Shown: one piece after another, positions 16,908 through 25,473 of the stretch
Position numbering within the stretch: the stretch's first letter is position 1
Layout: the number at the start of each line of letters is the position of its first letter
DNA from: an uncultured Poribacteria bacterium
GTDB taxonomy: Bacteria > Poribacteria > WGA-4E > WGA-3G
DNA length: 64,000 bases
Direction: 5' to 3'
NCBI GenBank assembly: GCA_951828515.1
Contig: OX639992.1
Coordinates: 2,396,217 to 2,460,216, forward strand
The notes under the pieces: generated by a model
Told to the model about the DNA's origin: nothing
What the model saw: only the letters and a program-made list of their open reading frames with translations
The model's database searches: none
Position numbers and translations under genes: made by a program

Positions 16908-17888
16908 CTATTCTCGTTTCAGTTTTCCCCATATTGTCGTGAGCAATTGGGGTTGTAGTGAAACCGGCAACGCAAACGCTGGATCAAACCAATCCGCCGG
17001 ACTATTCCAAATACCAATATGAGTGAGTTGTTCTGACGGACCTCCATTCAAAGTGATTTTGAAGATTTGCTTCGCTTCGTGTTTCCATCTTGCATATAGG
17101 AGTTCATCCCCTCGTGGGGACCAAACCGGATCCGTCGCTCGCGGACCGGCTTCATCAACGATTTGTGTAAGTCCTGTGCCATCACGATTCACAACATAGA
17201 TTGTCTCCCTATCCTCGAAGGCAACAAGCGGCAGTTTATGTTGCCAAGAAAACGCAAGTTTGTCGCCTTCGGGAGACCACGCCGGAATAGATCCCATCCA
17301 CGTGGGTATCGCCTTGGGTGGGAAAAACACTTTCTGTTTTCGTGTGCGCACATTGAGGATATGCATTTCCCAACGGTCCTGTCCTGCTTTGACGGTATAA
17401 GCTATTTCCATTCCATCAGGAGACCATGCAGGACCGCTGCCAATCGCCAAGCGTTCTTCTTTTTTGCTGTCTATTGAAGCGATATAAATAACCCTTTTGC
17501 CTTGCTCGCGTCGCGTATAAGCGATCTGTTTGCTATCCGGCGACCATGCTGGAGCCTCCCTATGGGCAGATTTTCCAAACACCCGTCGCACGTTTTTCCC
17601 ATCCGGATCCATTAGATACAGGTCGTACCCTTTGTCCCGATCTGAGGCGAAAAGAATCTGCTCTCCCGTGGGGGACCAGGCACCATAGATGTCATCTGCT
17701 GGATGGTTCGTTATGTTAATCTGATCACTTCCATCTATATTCATCAGATAGAGGTCTCGATTTCCCTCACTGCTTGCTCCAAACAGGATTTTCGCTGTCT
17801 TGGGTACTTTTGCTAACACAGGACAGATTCTTGCTCCTAACAGGGCGCAGGTAAAAACGAAAATAAGGACTGGCATTGACGATTTCAT
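16908..17888 (-). CDS. Secreted TolB-like beta-propeller 1
   Basis: The start at 17888 is chosen for its GGAGGG site and signal peptide (MPVLIFVFTCALLG, cleavage near LAK). The 326 residues carry PD40/TolB-type repeats, with recurrent W-S-P-x-G/D motifs and Asp-rich turns (YLMNIDGSDQINITNHP, ILFASDRD, PAWSPDSKQIAYTR). It is not TolB of the Tol-Pal system, as no Tol neighbours or TolB N-domain exist. It ends in LLTTIWGKLKRE, the shared C-terminal tag. It lies downstream of peptide B (18207). It is one of five paralogues in 7.5 kb. Confidence 0.85.
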   Translation of the reverse strand: MKSSMPVLIFVFTCALLGARICPVLAKVPKTAKILFGASSEGNRDLYLMNIDGSDQINITNHPADDIYGAWSPTGEQILFASDRDKGYDLYLMDPDGKNVRRVFGKSAHREAPAWSPDSKQIAYTRREQGKRVIYIASIDSKKEERLAIGSGPAWSPDGMEIAYTVKAGQDRWEMHILNVRTRKQKVFFPPKAIPTWMGSIPAWSPEGDKLAFSWQHKLPLVAFEDRETIYVVNRDGTGLTQIVDEAGPRATDPVWSPRGDELLYARWKHEAKQIFKITLNGGPSEQLTHIGIWNSPADWFDPAFALPVSLQPQLLTTIWGKLKRE

Positions 17889-18206
17889 AAAAATCCCTCC
17901 GAAACTTAGGATAGAGGCGTTGATCCGATAATATACCATTAAATGTCGGATGCGTTGATATACTCAGAGCCACATTCCTACTTTTTTTCAATTTCTATTC
18001 CACCCGATGTCTGACTGAATCACCTTCTATGCCTATACTTCAAATCTACTTTTCTCAATGTTCAAAAGCACATTAGAGGCAGAAATGTCAGGGCGCATTG
18101 TGGTAAAAGCCATCACGCCCCGACTTTTCCTGAGACTGCCTCAGTTTGAAATACAAGCCCTATTCTATAATCCTAAGGAACTTGCTTGAGATTCATGCAT
18201 TGATGT

Positions 18207-18425
18207 TTAACCACCAACACAGGTTCCTACACTGCATTTGTGAGGATGATGGTGGCATTGCCAGTCATGTTCACATTCCCACCCATTGTGGGTGGGAGCG
18301 ACGACTGCCTGGGCAAATAAAACACTGCCCGTGGCTACACCAACCGTGAGCGGAGCCTTGACACTTACCTTTCCGTCCTCAGATGCGATGAAGTCTCGGA
18401 TTTTACCGCGAAGGTTACTTTTCAT
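18207..18425 (-). CDS. Cys-rich membrane-leader peptide B
   Basis: A 72-residue product with an AAGGAGA site. N-terminus: LRGKIRDFIASEDGKVSVK. Hydrophobic helix: TVGVATGSVLFAQAVVAP. Tail: four cysteines spaced C-x5-C-x6-C-x4-C with a run of histidines (CHHHPHKCSVGTC). It is closely related to peptide C (20312) and less closely to peptide A (12201). The tail would be outside if the helix is a signal or anchor. The gene is followed by TolB-like propeller 1 and preceded by two strong hairpins. Confidence 0.75.
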   Translation of the reverse strand: MKSNLRGKIRDFIASEDGKVSVKAPLTVGVATGSVLFAQAVVAPTHNGWECEHDWQCHHHPHKCSVGTCVGG

Positions 18426-18444
18426 CTTAGTTTATCTCCTTTCT

Positions 18445-18500
18445 GCCGGGACTTCTGTTCCGGCAAGATGGTATTCCCAAACAGTGTTGGGAATACCATC
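18445..18500. repeat. Double hairpin upstream of peptide B
   Basis: GCCGG/CCGGC (18445-18464) is followed by a perfect 14-base stem with a 6-base loop (18467-18500, GATGGTATTCCCAA arms). Related CCCAACC/GGTTGGG hairpins lie at 20573-20640 and 22966-23060. It may be a leader structure or a terminator-like barrier. Confidence 0.5.
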
Positions 18501-18618
18501 TCCAGGACGAATACTATCGCTGTAGGAGTGAAGCCCTCCTCCTGGACATGCTTTCTAATGTCTTTTCAAAAGGTTCGTCATCCTTGTTGGTTATATGTTT
18601 ATAGAAGCTGCATCAGTT

Positions 18619-19106
18619 TCAGATAAAAAGGACCTTGGCAATGAATGCAGTCAAAACTCCCGGACCGAAACCGAGATCACAGAAATGAGACTTCTCTTTG
18701 AAAGCGTCGAGGTGTTTAGCGATGAACGCTTTTCGCTCCAAAGCAGGCTGAAAAGCGAGATAGTTCAGGTGTTCGCTGATTGGGTAATATTTCGTTTCGT
18801 AAAGTTTCTCTTTTACTGCCTCGAAATCTCTATCTGCTGTTAGCTGATTCGGAATCTCCAGTGCAAAAAGTTGTTCAACAGTTATATCACCAGAATAAAG
18901 AATGTCACTGATGATTTCCTCAGTGTGTGACCAACTCGTTTCGGGACGTTGAATCAAGTCTTCTGCCTGCTCTAAAATGGAAGACAACAGGTACTGAATC
19001 GTCTGATCAAAACGCGCGCGATGATATTCCACAGCGTGCGGATATACGCGTGTGTGTGTGTCTGAAGCCGTGCCTCAAACGCAGTTTCAAATTCGTGATA
19101 GTACAT
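18619..19106 (-). pseudogene. Frameshifted fragment of a class I methyltransferase
   Basis: Starting at an ATG (complement 19104-19106), the frame MYYHEFETAFEARLQTHT enters a (CA)n run at 19051-19062. It then continues two bases out of step as EYHRARFDQTIQYLL, through FCDLGFGPGVLTAF, the SAM-binding motif I. It ends about 5 residues later, so the catalytic half is missing. The frameshift in a dinucleotide run could be slippage; the lost 3' end makes it a remnant in any case. It is stranded inside the TolB array. Confidence 0.55.
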
Positions 19107-19221
19107 TAATGGTTTCCTCGGTTTATCGGGATACAGTTGATTAGTGTTGTTTGAGCTTACTCCATAAGGTTGTTATTTTTTCTGCCCTCGGTGAGACAGG
19201 AAAGAAAGGTTCTGGCACCAC

Positions 19222-20190
19222 CTATTTCCTTTTCATTTCCCCCCATACTGTGCTCAACAACTGTGGTTGTGGTGAAACGGGCAACGCATACGTCGGGTCA
19301 AACCAATCTCCGAGATAATTCACTCCAATACGTGTCAGTTGTTCCCGCTGCTTCCCGTCCACCCCAATTTTAAAGATCTGGCGTTGCTCGTGAATATAAA
19401 GGAGTGCATCCCCTTGTGGCGACCAAATAGGGGAGGTTGCCTTTGGACCTGCTTTGTTAACAAGCTGCACAAGGTCGGTTCCATCGCGATTCACGATGTA
19501 GATAGTTTGTGTGTTGAGAAAATCCTTCAGGGGCACCTGATGGAGCCAGGAAAAAGCGAGTTTGTCCCCCTTTGGAGACCAAACTACACGCCCTTCTATC
19601 CACGAGGGTGGTGCCTTAGGCGGAAAGATAACCTTTTGTTTTCGTGTACCGAGGCTAAGTATACTGATGTGTTTCTGTTCGCGCCCGCCACTGACAAATG
19701 CAATCTCCGTTCCATCTGGGGACCAAGTAGGACAGCTTCCAATCGCTACTCGTTCCTCTTGTTTACCATCAATCGTACCGATATAAATAAACGTCCCGCT
19801 AGGCTCTCGCCGTCTATACGCAATCTGTTTCCCATCAGGCGACCACGTTGGTTGGGATCTATCCGTCGACTTTGCAAATACTGCTTGCACATTGGTACCA
19901 TCGGCATCCATTAGATAGATATCCCAATGTAGCTGTCCCTGGTCCCGGTCTGATGCAAAAAGAATCTGTTCACCCGTTGGGGACCAGACAGGTGAGGTAT
20001 CCCTGGCGGGGTGGTTGGTTATTTTTACCTGCTGAGTAGCATCGGGATTCATCAAGTAGATGTCCCGCTTGTCATCACGGCCTGATGCAAACACGATTTT
20101 TGGCGTTTCGGGTGCTTTTGCCCAAATGTGACAAATGCTTGAACACACAAGGATCAGGCTGAGAAAAGCACGCATTAATGCAAATTTCAT
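19222..20190 (-). CDS. Secreted TolB-like beta-propeller 2
   Basis: The start at 20190 has a GGAGG site and signal peptide (MRAFLSLILVCSSICHIWAKA). It has 322 residues with the same repeat series as its paralogues (YLMNPDATQQVKITNHP, SPVWSPTGEQILFASDRD, PTWSPDGKQIAYRRRE) and the tag LLSTVWGEMKRK. It follows peptide C by about 120 bases on the same strand. Its end is nearly identical to that of propeller 4 (PVSPQPQLLSTVWGEMKRK), so these two are sister copies or have been converted. Confidence 0.85.
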   Translation of the reverse strand: MKFALMRAFLSLILVCSSICHIWAKAPETPKIVFASGRDDKRDIYLMNPDATQQVKITNHPARDTSPVWSPTGEQILFASDRDQGQLHWDIYLMDADGTNVQAVFAKSTDRSQPTWSPDGKQIAYRRREPSGTFIYIGTIDGKQEERVAIGSCPTWSPDGTEIAFVSGGREQKHISILSLGTRKQKVIFPPKAPPSWIEGRVVWSPKGDKLAFSWLHQVPLKDFLNTQTIYIVNRDGTDLVQLVNKAGPKATSPIWSPQGDALLYIHEQRQIFKIGVDGKQREQLTRIGVNYLGDWFDPTYALPVSPQPQLLSTVWGEMKRK

Positions 20191-20311
20191 AACACATTCC
20201 TCCGACAATGAGGTAGTAGATACCGTCTCTCCCTTCAAAAGGAAACGTGTCCTTAGGCTACAGAGGGTGGCGACAAAAGCCGCCATACCCTCTGCAAGCA
20301 GGAAGATCGCC

Positions 20312-20533
20312 TTAAGGTACGCAAGTACCTATACTGCAAACCTGATGATCTAGACAATCGTCATCATCTTCACATTCCCAATGGTTAGCTGGGGCGGATG
20401 TCGTTCCAACGATAGCCTGTGCGAGTAGAACGCTGCCCACCGCCGCACCGAGGGCCAACGGGGATTTTATCCCCACTTTACCTTCTTCGGAGTGGACGAA
20501 TTCGCGGATTTTACCGCGGAGATTTGTTTTCAT
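20312..20533 (-). CDS. Cys-rich membrane-leader peptide C
   Basis: A 73-residue product with a GAGGTG site before the ATG. It aligns with peptide B throughout: LRGKIREFVHSEEGKVGIK, then LALGAAVGSVLLAQAIVG, then an acidic tail with four cysteines, C-x5-C-x5-C-x4-C (CEDDDDC..VCSIGTC). Conservation of the leader and the last six residues (CSxGTC) with a variable middle resembles a precursor family with a diversified core. It lies upstream of propeller 2. No dedicated protease or transporter is adjacent. Confidence 0.75.
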   Translation of the reverse strand: MKTNLRGKIREFVHSEEGKVGIKSPLALGAAVGSVLLAQAIVGTTSAPANHWECEDDDDCLDHQVCSIGTCVP

Positions 20534-20572
20534 TCAAGTTCACCTCCTCTCTTTCTACCGGAAATCTCACTT

Positions 20573-20640
20573 CGGCGGGATTCGCTTCCCAACCGTGGTT
20601 GGGAAACCTATCTTCAACGAGAAGTAGCTATTTACAAAGG
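20573..20640. repeat. Leader hairpin upstream of peptide C
   Basis: CGGCGGGAT, then a TTCCCAACC/GGTTGGGAA hairpin (20586-20605), then GAGAAGTAGCTATTTACAA. The block is shared with 22966-23060 and in part with 18445-18500. Confidence 0.5.
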
Positions 20641-20733
20641 ACCACTCCTCTCTGGAAAACCTTGTAAACTGATTCAATTGAGTAAACATCTACTTTTGTA
20701 TCAAAGCGTTCCAAGTTGGCTATACCTGAAAAC

Positions 20734-21741
20734 CTATTCCCGTTTGAGTTCTCCCCATGTTGTTGTGAGTAGTTCAGGTTGTGGTGAAACCGACAACGCA
20801 TAAGCTGGGTCAAACCAATCTCCGCCAAAATTCCAATCAATATGTGTCAGCTGAGTTTGAACGCCGCTGCTTATATCAAGTTTGAAAATCTGTAGAGAAC
20901 CCTTAATTTTCTGTGTATAAAGGATTTCTTTGCCATTCGGTGATAACTCAGGATTCTCTGCCATTGGACCTGCCTCATCAACAAGTTGTTCGAGACCGGT
21001 ACCATCGCGGTTGGCGATATAGATTGTTCGTTTATCAGTCCATCCTTCTGGTAACCCGTCTTCTTGCTTAAAATCTGGCGGCAATGGGTTGTTATTCCAA
21101 GAGAAGGCGAGTTTGTCTGCCAGAGCAGACCAAGATGGCATCATTTGACCCCCTAATTCTTTTCTCGGCAGGATCCGTTTTTGCGCACCTGTACGAACGT
21201 TGATGAGTGTCATTCGACCATCTTCAAGGGGAGTATAAGCTATTTCTGCACCGTCGGGCGACCATGCTGGATGCAAGCCATTCGCCAATAAATTCTCTTC
21301 TTGTTCGCCTGAGTTCGTAATGTGGATAGCGTATATATCCTTATCCCAGTTGATGTGCATGTAAGCGAGTCGCTTACCATCTGGCGACCATGTCGGATAA
21401 TCCCGATAAGTGAAGTTTCTCTTGAGTTCATTCTTGAAGGCGCGTCGGATATTGGAACCATCAGGGTTCATCAGATATAGGTCTCGCTTACCGTCTCGAT
21501 CGGAGACGAAAAGAATCTGCTCACCGGTAGGTGACCAAACGGCGTTTAGATCGTTTGCGGGATGTTGTGTGAGTCTCATCTGTTTGCTACCATCCGGGTT
21601 CATGATGTATACTTCGCGATTACCATCTCGTGCGGAGGTAAACAGAATTTTCGGGGTCGTCGGTGCTTTTGCGAAAAGCGAAGCAACGTTCGCACATAGT
21701 AGTGTCACACTCAGCATGTAAAAGACAAATATACGTTTCAT
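20734..21741 (-). CDS. Secreted TolB-like beta-propeller 3
   Basis: A 335-residue protein with signal peptide (VFYMLSVTLLCANVASLFAKA) and TolB-type repeats (YIMNPDGSKQMRLTQHP, AVWSPTGEQILFVSDRDG, PTWSPDGKRLAYM). It ends in LLTTTWGELKRE. It is the most diverged of the five, with an insertion near residue 200 (PPDFKQEDGLPEGW). No peptide gene precedes it. It presumably binds a ligand at the cell surface; no enzyme motif is seen. Confidence 0.85.
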   Translation of the reverse strand: MKRIFVFYMLSVTLLCANVASLFAKAPTTPKILFTSARDGNREVYIMNPDGSKQMRLTQHPANDLNAVWSPTGEQILFVSDRDGKRDLYLMNPDGSNIRRAFKNELKRNFTYRDYPTWSPDGKRLAYMHINWDKDIYAIHITNSGEQEENLLANGLHPAWSPDGAEIAYTPLEDGRMTLINVRTGAQKRILPRKELGGQMMPSWSALADKLAFSWNNNPLPPDFKQEDGLPEGWTDKRTIYIANRDGTGLEQLVDEAGPMAENPELSPNGKEILYTQKIKGSLQIFKLDISSGVQTQLTHIDWNFGGDWFDPAYALSVSPQPELLTTTWGELKRE

Positions 21742-21899
21742 CTGTATTTCTCCGATAATTGCTCAAAGACGTAATATACACAGCACGTGTGAGCGTGTGG
21801 CATAAGAACACACCCTTCTCAGGAAATGCTTGGAAATCAATTCAACTCATCTAAAGTGTAGAATTCTATCAAAGCGTTTCAAAGTTGTTATGTCTAAAC

Positions 21900-22877
21900 C
21901 TATTTCCTTTTCATTTCCCCCCAGACTGTGCTCAATAACTGCGGTTGAGGTGAAACTGGTAATGCGAATGCTGGATCAAACCAATCCCCCAGATAATTCT
22001 GTCCGATATGAGTGAGTTGCTCGGGTTCCTCGCCTCCCAACGCTATCTTGAATATTTGTAGATTATTATTTTTATCAGCCTGTTTATAGAGAATTGAATC
22101 ACCATGCGGGGACCACACGACCGAAGTTGCTCTCGGTCCAGTTTCATCAACAATCTGTGTGAGTCCTATTCCATCGCGATTTATCGTATAAATCGTCTCA
22201 GTCTCAATGAAATCTTTTAGGGGCACTCGATGCAGCCAAGCAAAAGCAAGTTTGTCTCCTGTTGGAGACCATGCCAGACTCCCACTCATATATGACGGTA
22301 TTGCCCTGAGTGGGAAAAGAATTCTCTGTTTGAGTGTCTCAAGGTTGAATATACTTATTTGCATGCTTTTCGGCCAACCGACGAGAAAAGCTATCTCGGT
22401 GCCATCGGGAGACCACGCAGGAGAACTCCCAACAGATATTCGCTCTTCATTTTCACCATCAATTGTGGCAGTATAGTTGACCCATTGATCATGCACCGTG
22501 CGGGTATACGCAATCTGTTTACCATCGGGAGACCACGTCGGACTTGCTCTTTTTGCCTCCTTTCCAAAGACCCGCTGCACATTAGATCCGTCTGGATCCA
22601 TGAGATATAAGTCCCAAAAACCATCTCGGTCCGAAACAAAAAGTATGTGTTCACCTGTTGGCGACCAGACGGGTGTAATGTCATCTGCGCGATGATATGT
22701 TATTCTGACCTGCTCACTTCCATCCGGATTCATAAGGTAAATATCACGATTTCCTTCACGCGCCGCCCAAAATGTGATTTTTGGAGTTGTCAGGATTTCT
22801 GCCAAAACCGGGCGAATTCTCACGTGCAAGGACGCCAGGCTTAGGAGAAAAAAAAGAAGTAGAGGATACCGTCCCAT
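21900..22877 (-). CDS. Secreted TolB-like beta-propeller 4
   Basis: A 325-residue protein starting behind GGGAGGG, with signal peptide (LLLFFLLSLASLHVRIRPVLAE). The repeats match the series (YLMNPDGSEQVRITYH, PVWSPTGEHILFVSDRDG, PTWSPDGKQIAYTRT) and the end is LLSTVWGEMKRK. Upstream lies a remnant leader hairpin (22966-23060) but no peptide gene, as though the peptide was lost from this unit. Confidence 0.85.
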   Translation of the reverse strand: MGRYPLLLFFLLSLASLHVRIRPVLAEILTTPKITFWAAREGNRDIYLMNPDGSEQVRITYHRADDITPVWSPTGEHILFVSDRDGFWDLYLMDPDGSNVQRVFGKEAKRASPTWSPDGKQIAYTRTVHDQWVNYTATIDGENEERISVGSSPAWSPDGTEIAFLVGWPKSMQISIFNLETLKQRILFPLRAIPSYMSGSLAWSPTGDKLAFAWLHRVPLKDFIETETIYTINRDGIGLTQIVDETGPRATSVVWSPHGDSILYKQADKNNNLQIFKIALGGEEPEQLTHIGQNYLGDWFDPAFALPVSPQPQLLSTVWGEMKRK

Positions 22878-22965
22878 AATAACCCTCCCAAGAATTGGTG
22901 ACAGATATTCTTTTTCTCAACAAAACGAGTCATAAAAATTAGAAATAAAACTACACAAATACGTG

Positions 22966-23060
22966 GCGGCGGGATGCGTTTCCCACCTACGGTTGGGAAG
23001 CCATCTCCAATGAGCAGTGGCTATTTACAACAGCCCACTTCTTGCTGGAAAACCTTGAAA
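22966..23060. repeat. Third copy of the peptide-leader block, without a peptide
   Basis: GGCGGGAT..TTTCCCACC..GGTTGGGAAGCC..GCAGTGGCTATTTACAA and CTGGAAAACCTTG match 20573-20680. This marks a duplicated unit that includes the 3' flank of the next propeller. Confidence 0.5.
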
Positions 23061-23222
23061 ACGGATTCAATTGGGTAAACATAGCGTGAGTTTGATAAAA
23101 GTTGGGTTTCGCTACCGCTATTGAGGCAGGTCGAGGCTTGAAAAACGGCATATTTGTCCCAAAGACGGGTTTTTTTGATGTGTTTCCCGCTCTACCCAAC
23201 CTACGGAGTCCCTTTCAATTTT

Positions 23223-23359
23223 TATAGTAAAACCCATAATTAAGTTTACACTCTGTAATGCGGCGAGGTTAGGGGGAAACGCCCTATCAAAAACACCTCG
23301 CCAGCAATGTGGGGTTTTGTGTTTTCGAGAGTGTGCAAGTATTTTCGGGCTTTACTATA
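23223..23359. repeat. MITE-A copy 2, enlarged
   Basis: TATAGTAAA/TTTACTATA ends as in copy 1. The central hairpin carries an extra insert (23262-23303, GGGGGAAACGCCC with CAAAAACACCTC) related to sequences inside pbpC and at 56776. Confidence 0.8.
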
Positions 23360-23425
23360 TTATCAAACTCGCGTTAAACATATACTTTTGTATCAAAGCG
23401 TTCCAAGTCGGCTATGTCTGAAAAC

Positions 23426-24421
23426 TTATTCCCGTTTGAGTTCTCCCCAGGTTGTGGTGAGTAACTCTGGTTGCGGTGAAACAGGCAACGCATACGCAGG
23501 ATCAAACCAGTCTTTGGGTGTATTCCATATCCCAATATCCGTGAGTTGCTCTGGTTGTTCTGCCCCCAAGACGATTTTGAAGATTTGTAAAGACCTTCTA
23601 GCTGCTTCACTATCTTGGGCATAGAGGAGGGTATCTCCCTGCGGCGACCAAACAGGCGAGGTAACCTCTGGACCCGCCTCATCAACAATCTGTGTAAGCC
23701 CAGTCCCATCCCGATTCACCGTATAGATCGTCTCTGTTTTAAGGAAGTCAACAAATGGGACGCGATGAAGCCAGGAAAAAGCGAGTTTATCACCTCTCGG
23801 AGACCACCTCGGAGCCCGGAGCCATGAAGGTGTCGCCTTAGGGGGAAAGAAGGCCTTTTGCTTTCGCGTCCGCACATTGAGAATATTTATTTCCCAGCGT
23901 TTCGCCCCCGTTTTAACAACAAAGGCGATTTCGGTGCCATCGGGAGACCACGCCGGAGTACCTCCGATAGCGACTCGCTCCTCATTTTTTCCATCGCTTG
24001 TAGCGATGTAGATGTACCCTACACCAGCATCAAAGCGTGTGTAAGCGATCTGTGTGCCATCAGGCGACCACGCCGGATGCCGTCTTTCCTCCGATTTTCC
24101 GAAAACAGGTCGCACATTTTGACCATTAGGATCCATCAGATAGAGATCCCAGCTACCCGGAAACCGATCTCTGTCAGAGGCAAAAAGAATCTGCTCTCCT
24201 GTGGGGGACCAGGCACCAGAAATGTCATCTGCTCGATGGTTCGTTATGTTAATCTGCGCACTTCCATCTATATTCATTAGATAAAGCTCTCGATTTCCTT
24301 CTCGATTTGCCCCAAACACAATTTTGGCAGTATTCGGTGGCTTGGCAAAAACAACACAAACGCTCACACCCAAGAGCACAAGGCTAAAAAAGCAAAAAAG
24401 AATTGGCATTGTTCGTCTCAT
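23426..24421 (-). CDS. Secreted TolB-like beta-propeller 5
   Basis: The start at 24421 has a GGAGGG site and a signal peptide (MPILFCFFSLVLLGVSVCVVFAKP). It has 331 residues, with repeats close to those of propeller 1 (YLMNIDGSAQINITNH, GAWSPTGEQILFASDRD, PAWSPDGTQIAYTR) and the tag LLTTTWGELKRE. Propellers 1 and 5 frame the array and share ILNVRTRKQK, suggesting the array grew from such a copy. Confidence 0.85.
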   Translation of the reverse strand: MRRTMPILFCFFSLVLLGVSVCVVFAKPPNTAKIVFGANREGNRELYLMNIDGSAQINITNHRADDISGAWSPTGEQILFASDRDRFPGSWDLYLMDPNGQNVRPVFGKSEERRHPAWSPDGTQIAYTRFDAGVGYIYIATSDGKNEERVAIGGTPAWSPDGTEIAFVVKTGAKRWEINILNVRTRKQKAFFPPKATPSWLRAPRWSPRGDKLAFSWLHRVPFVDFLKTETIYTVNRDGTGLTQIVDEAGPEVTSPVWSPQGDTLLYAQDSEAARRSLQIFKIVLGAEQPEQLTDIGIWNTPKDWFDPAYALPVSPQPELLTTTWGELKRE

Positions 24422-24491
24422 CGAAAATCCCTCCTTGATCGGCAAGTGCCGCAGCACCGTTGTTAAAATTTATATCTCTTGCTCTCTACAA

Positions 24492-24689
24492 TCAATATAA
24501 CTTTTCTTGGCTACAGCAGAGATTTTCTGCACTTCTCTGCTCTTCTGCCAGTTTCAAGATGTCAACCATCACGGCAGAAATCTCTATGACCCGTGCTTTC
24601 TCGATATCTGCCGCATAAAGGACACCATCTTCCTCAAAGAGGTAAAGTCGGTGTAAAACTCTTGGGAAATCAAACACGTTTTCCTCCAA
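24492..24689 (-). pseudogene. N-terminal remnant resembling a radical-SAM peptide maturase
   Basis: The 65 residues (HRLYLFEEDGVLYAADIEKA, then VIEISAVMVDILKLAEEQRS) resemble the PqqD-like segment that opens SPASM-type peptide maturases, where a hydrophobic 'own-peptide binding' strand precedes the radical-SAM barrel. The frame stops before any CxxxCxxC cluster. An ECF-type box sits directly upstream, so it was once controlled like the peptide gene. The assignment rests on short similarity. Confidence 0.4.
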
Positions 24690-24713
24690 TCTTTTTGTTG
24701 TTTATGATTGCGC

Positions 24714-24754
24714 TTTTAAAATTAAGGACACAATATATTCAGGCAAGGGGTGCA
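24714..24754 (-). promoter_or_regulatory. ECF-type promoter box C
   Basis: TGCACCC (24748-24754), 15 bases, TGTGTC (24727-24732), then CTTAATTTTAAAAGCG on the minus strand, before the maturase remnant. Confidence 0.65.
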
Positions 24755-24838
24755 AGATTTAGAGAAAATATATAAACTCAACTACATCAAACTAACAGAA
24801 AACGCGGATATACCAGCATTAAATGCACAATTTACAAA

Positions 24839-25356
24839 CTATTCCTTTTCCCAGCGAAACTTCGTTTCTCTGATACCCCCGAGACTCTGAAGTTTTTCGC
24901 TAACCCTCATCGTTTGTTCAATCAGGAGATCCTCGCTCCCGATAGATTCAACATTGAGCCGCAACAAGGGTTCCGTGTTCGATTCTCGGAGATTAAAGCG
25001 CCAATTACCATGTCCACGGCCATTAGCAGCAAGTGGACGGAAACCTGTGTGAAATCTGACCGACAAACCGTCAACAGGCATTTCAATACAAGGATGGTTC
25101 CCCAAAGCGTATATTTCTTGTTGGACGACCCCCATAGCATTTCGCTTATGACGCTCGGTTTCAAAGGAAAAGTTGATTTCACCTGGTGTAGATGACCCGA
25201 CGCAAGGATAACCTCTTCAACGTTCACATCCCTTAGGAGTTGGATCTGCCACTCCAAAACCGTTTTACCACTAATCTCAAGCAGAATCTTAGGAACAGTT
25301 TTCGTAGTATTGCCCAACCGCGTCGCGAGTCCGCCGCATAAAATGATCGCTTGCAT
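24839..25356 (-). pseudogene. Chimeric remnant: sugar nucleotidyltransferase head, phosphomannomutase-like tail
   Basis: From the ATG at 25356 the frame reads MQAIILCGGLATRLGN, then VPKILLEISGK and LASGHLHQ, the start of a sugar-phosphate nucleotidyltransferase. A different frame downstream carries PVDGLSVRF and NWRFNLRESNTEPLLRLNVE, the C-terminal phosphate-binding domain of a phosphomannomutase or phosphoglucomutase. The middle of both enzymes is missing, so a deletion fused two neighbouring sugar-nucleotide genes. An ECF-type box lies upstream. Confidence 0.6.
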
Positions 25357-25473
25357 CCTTATTTTCCTTTCAAAGTCTGTTCTATGCATTCGAGCGCAAG
25401 GGACGCATATTTGCAACATCCCTTTCGCTCATAGTGCCATCCCTTTTAAACGTGATACGTAAGATCCTCTCAT

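Noticed and set aside
19339-19914. A 191-codon plus-strand open frame within propeller 2
   Set aside because: It is the antisense of the repetitive propeller gene and similar shadows appear opposite its paralogues.
16908-24421. Tol-Pal system TolB
   Set aside because: No TolA, TolQ, TolR or Pal nearby and no TolB N-terminal domain; only the propeller repeats match.
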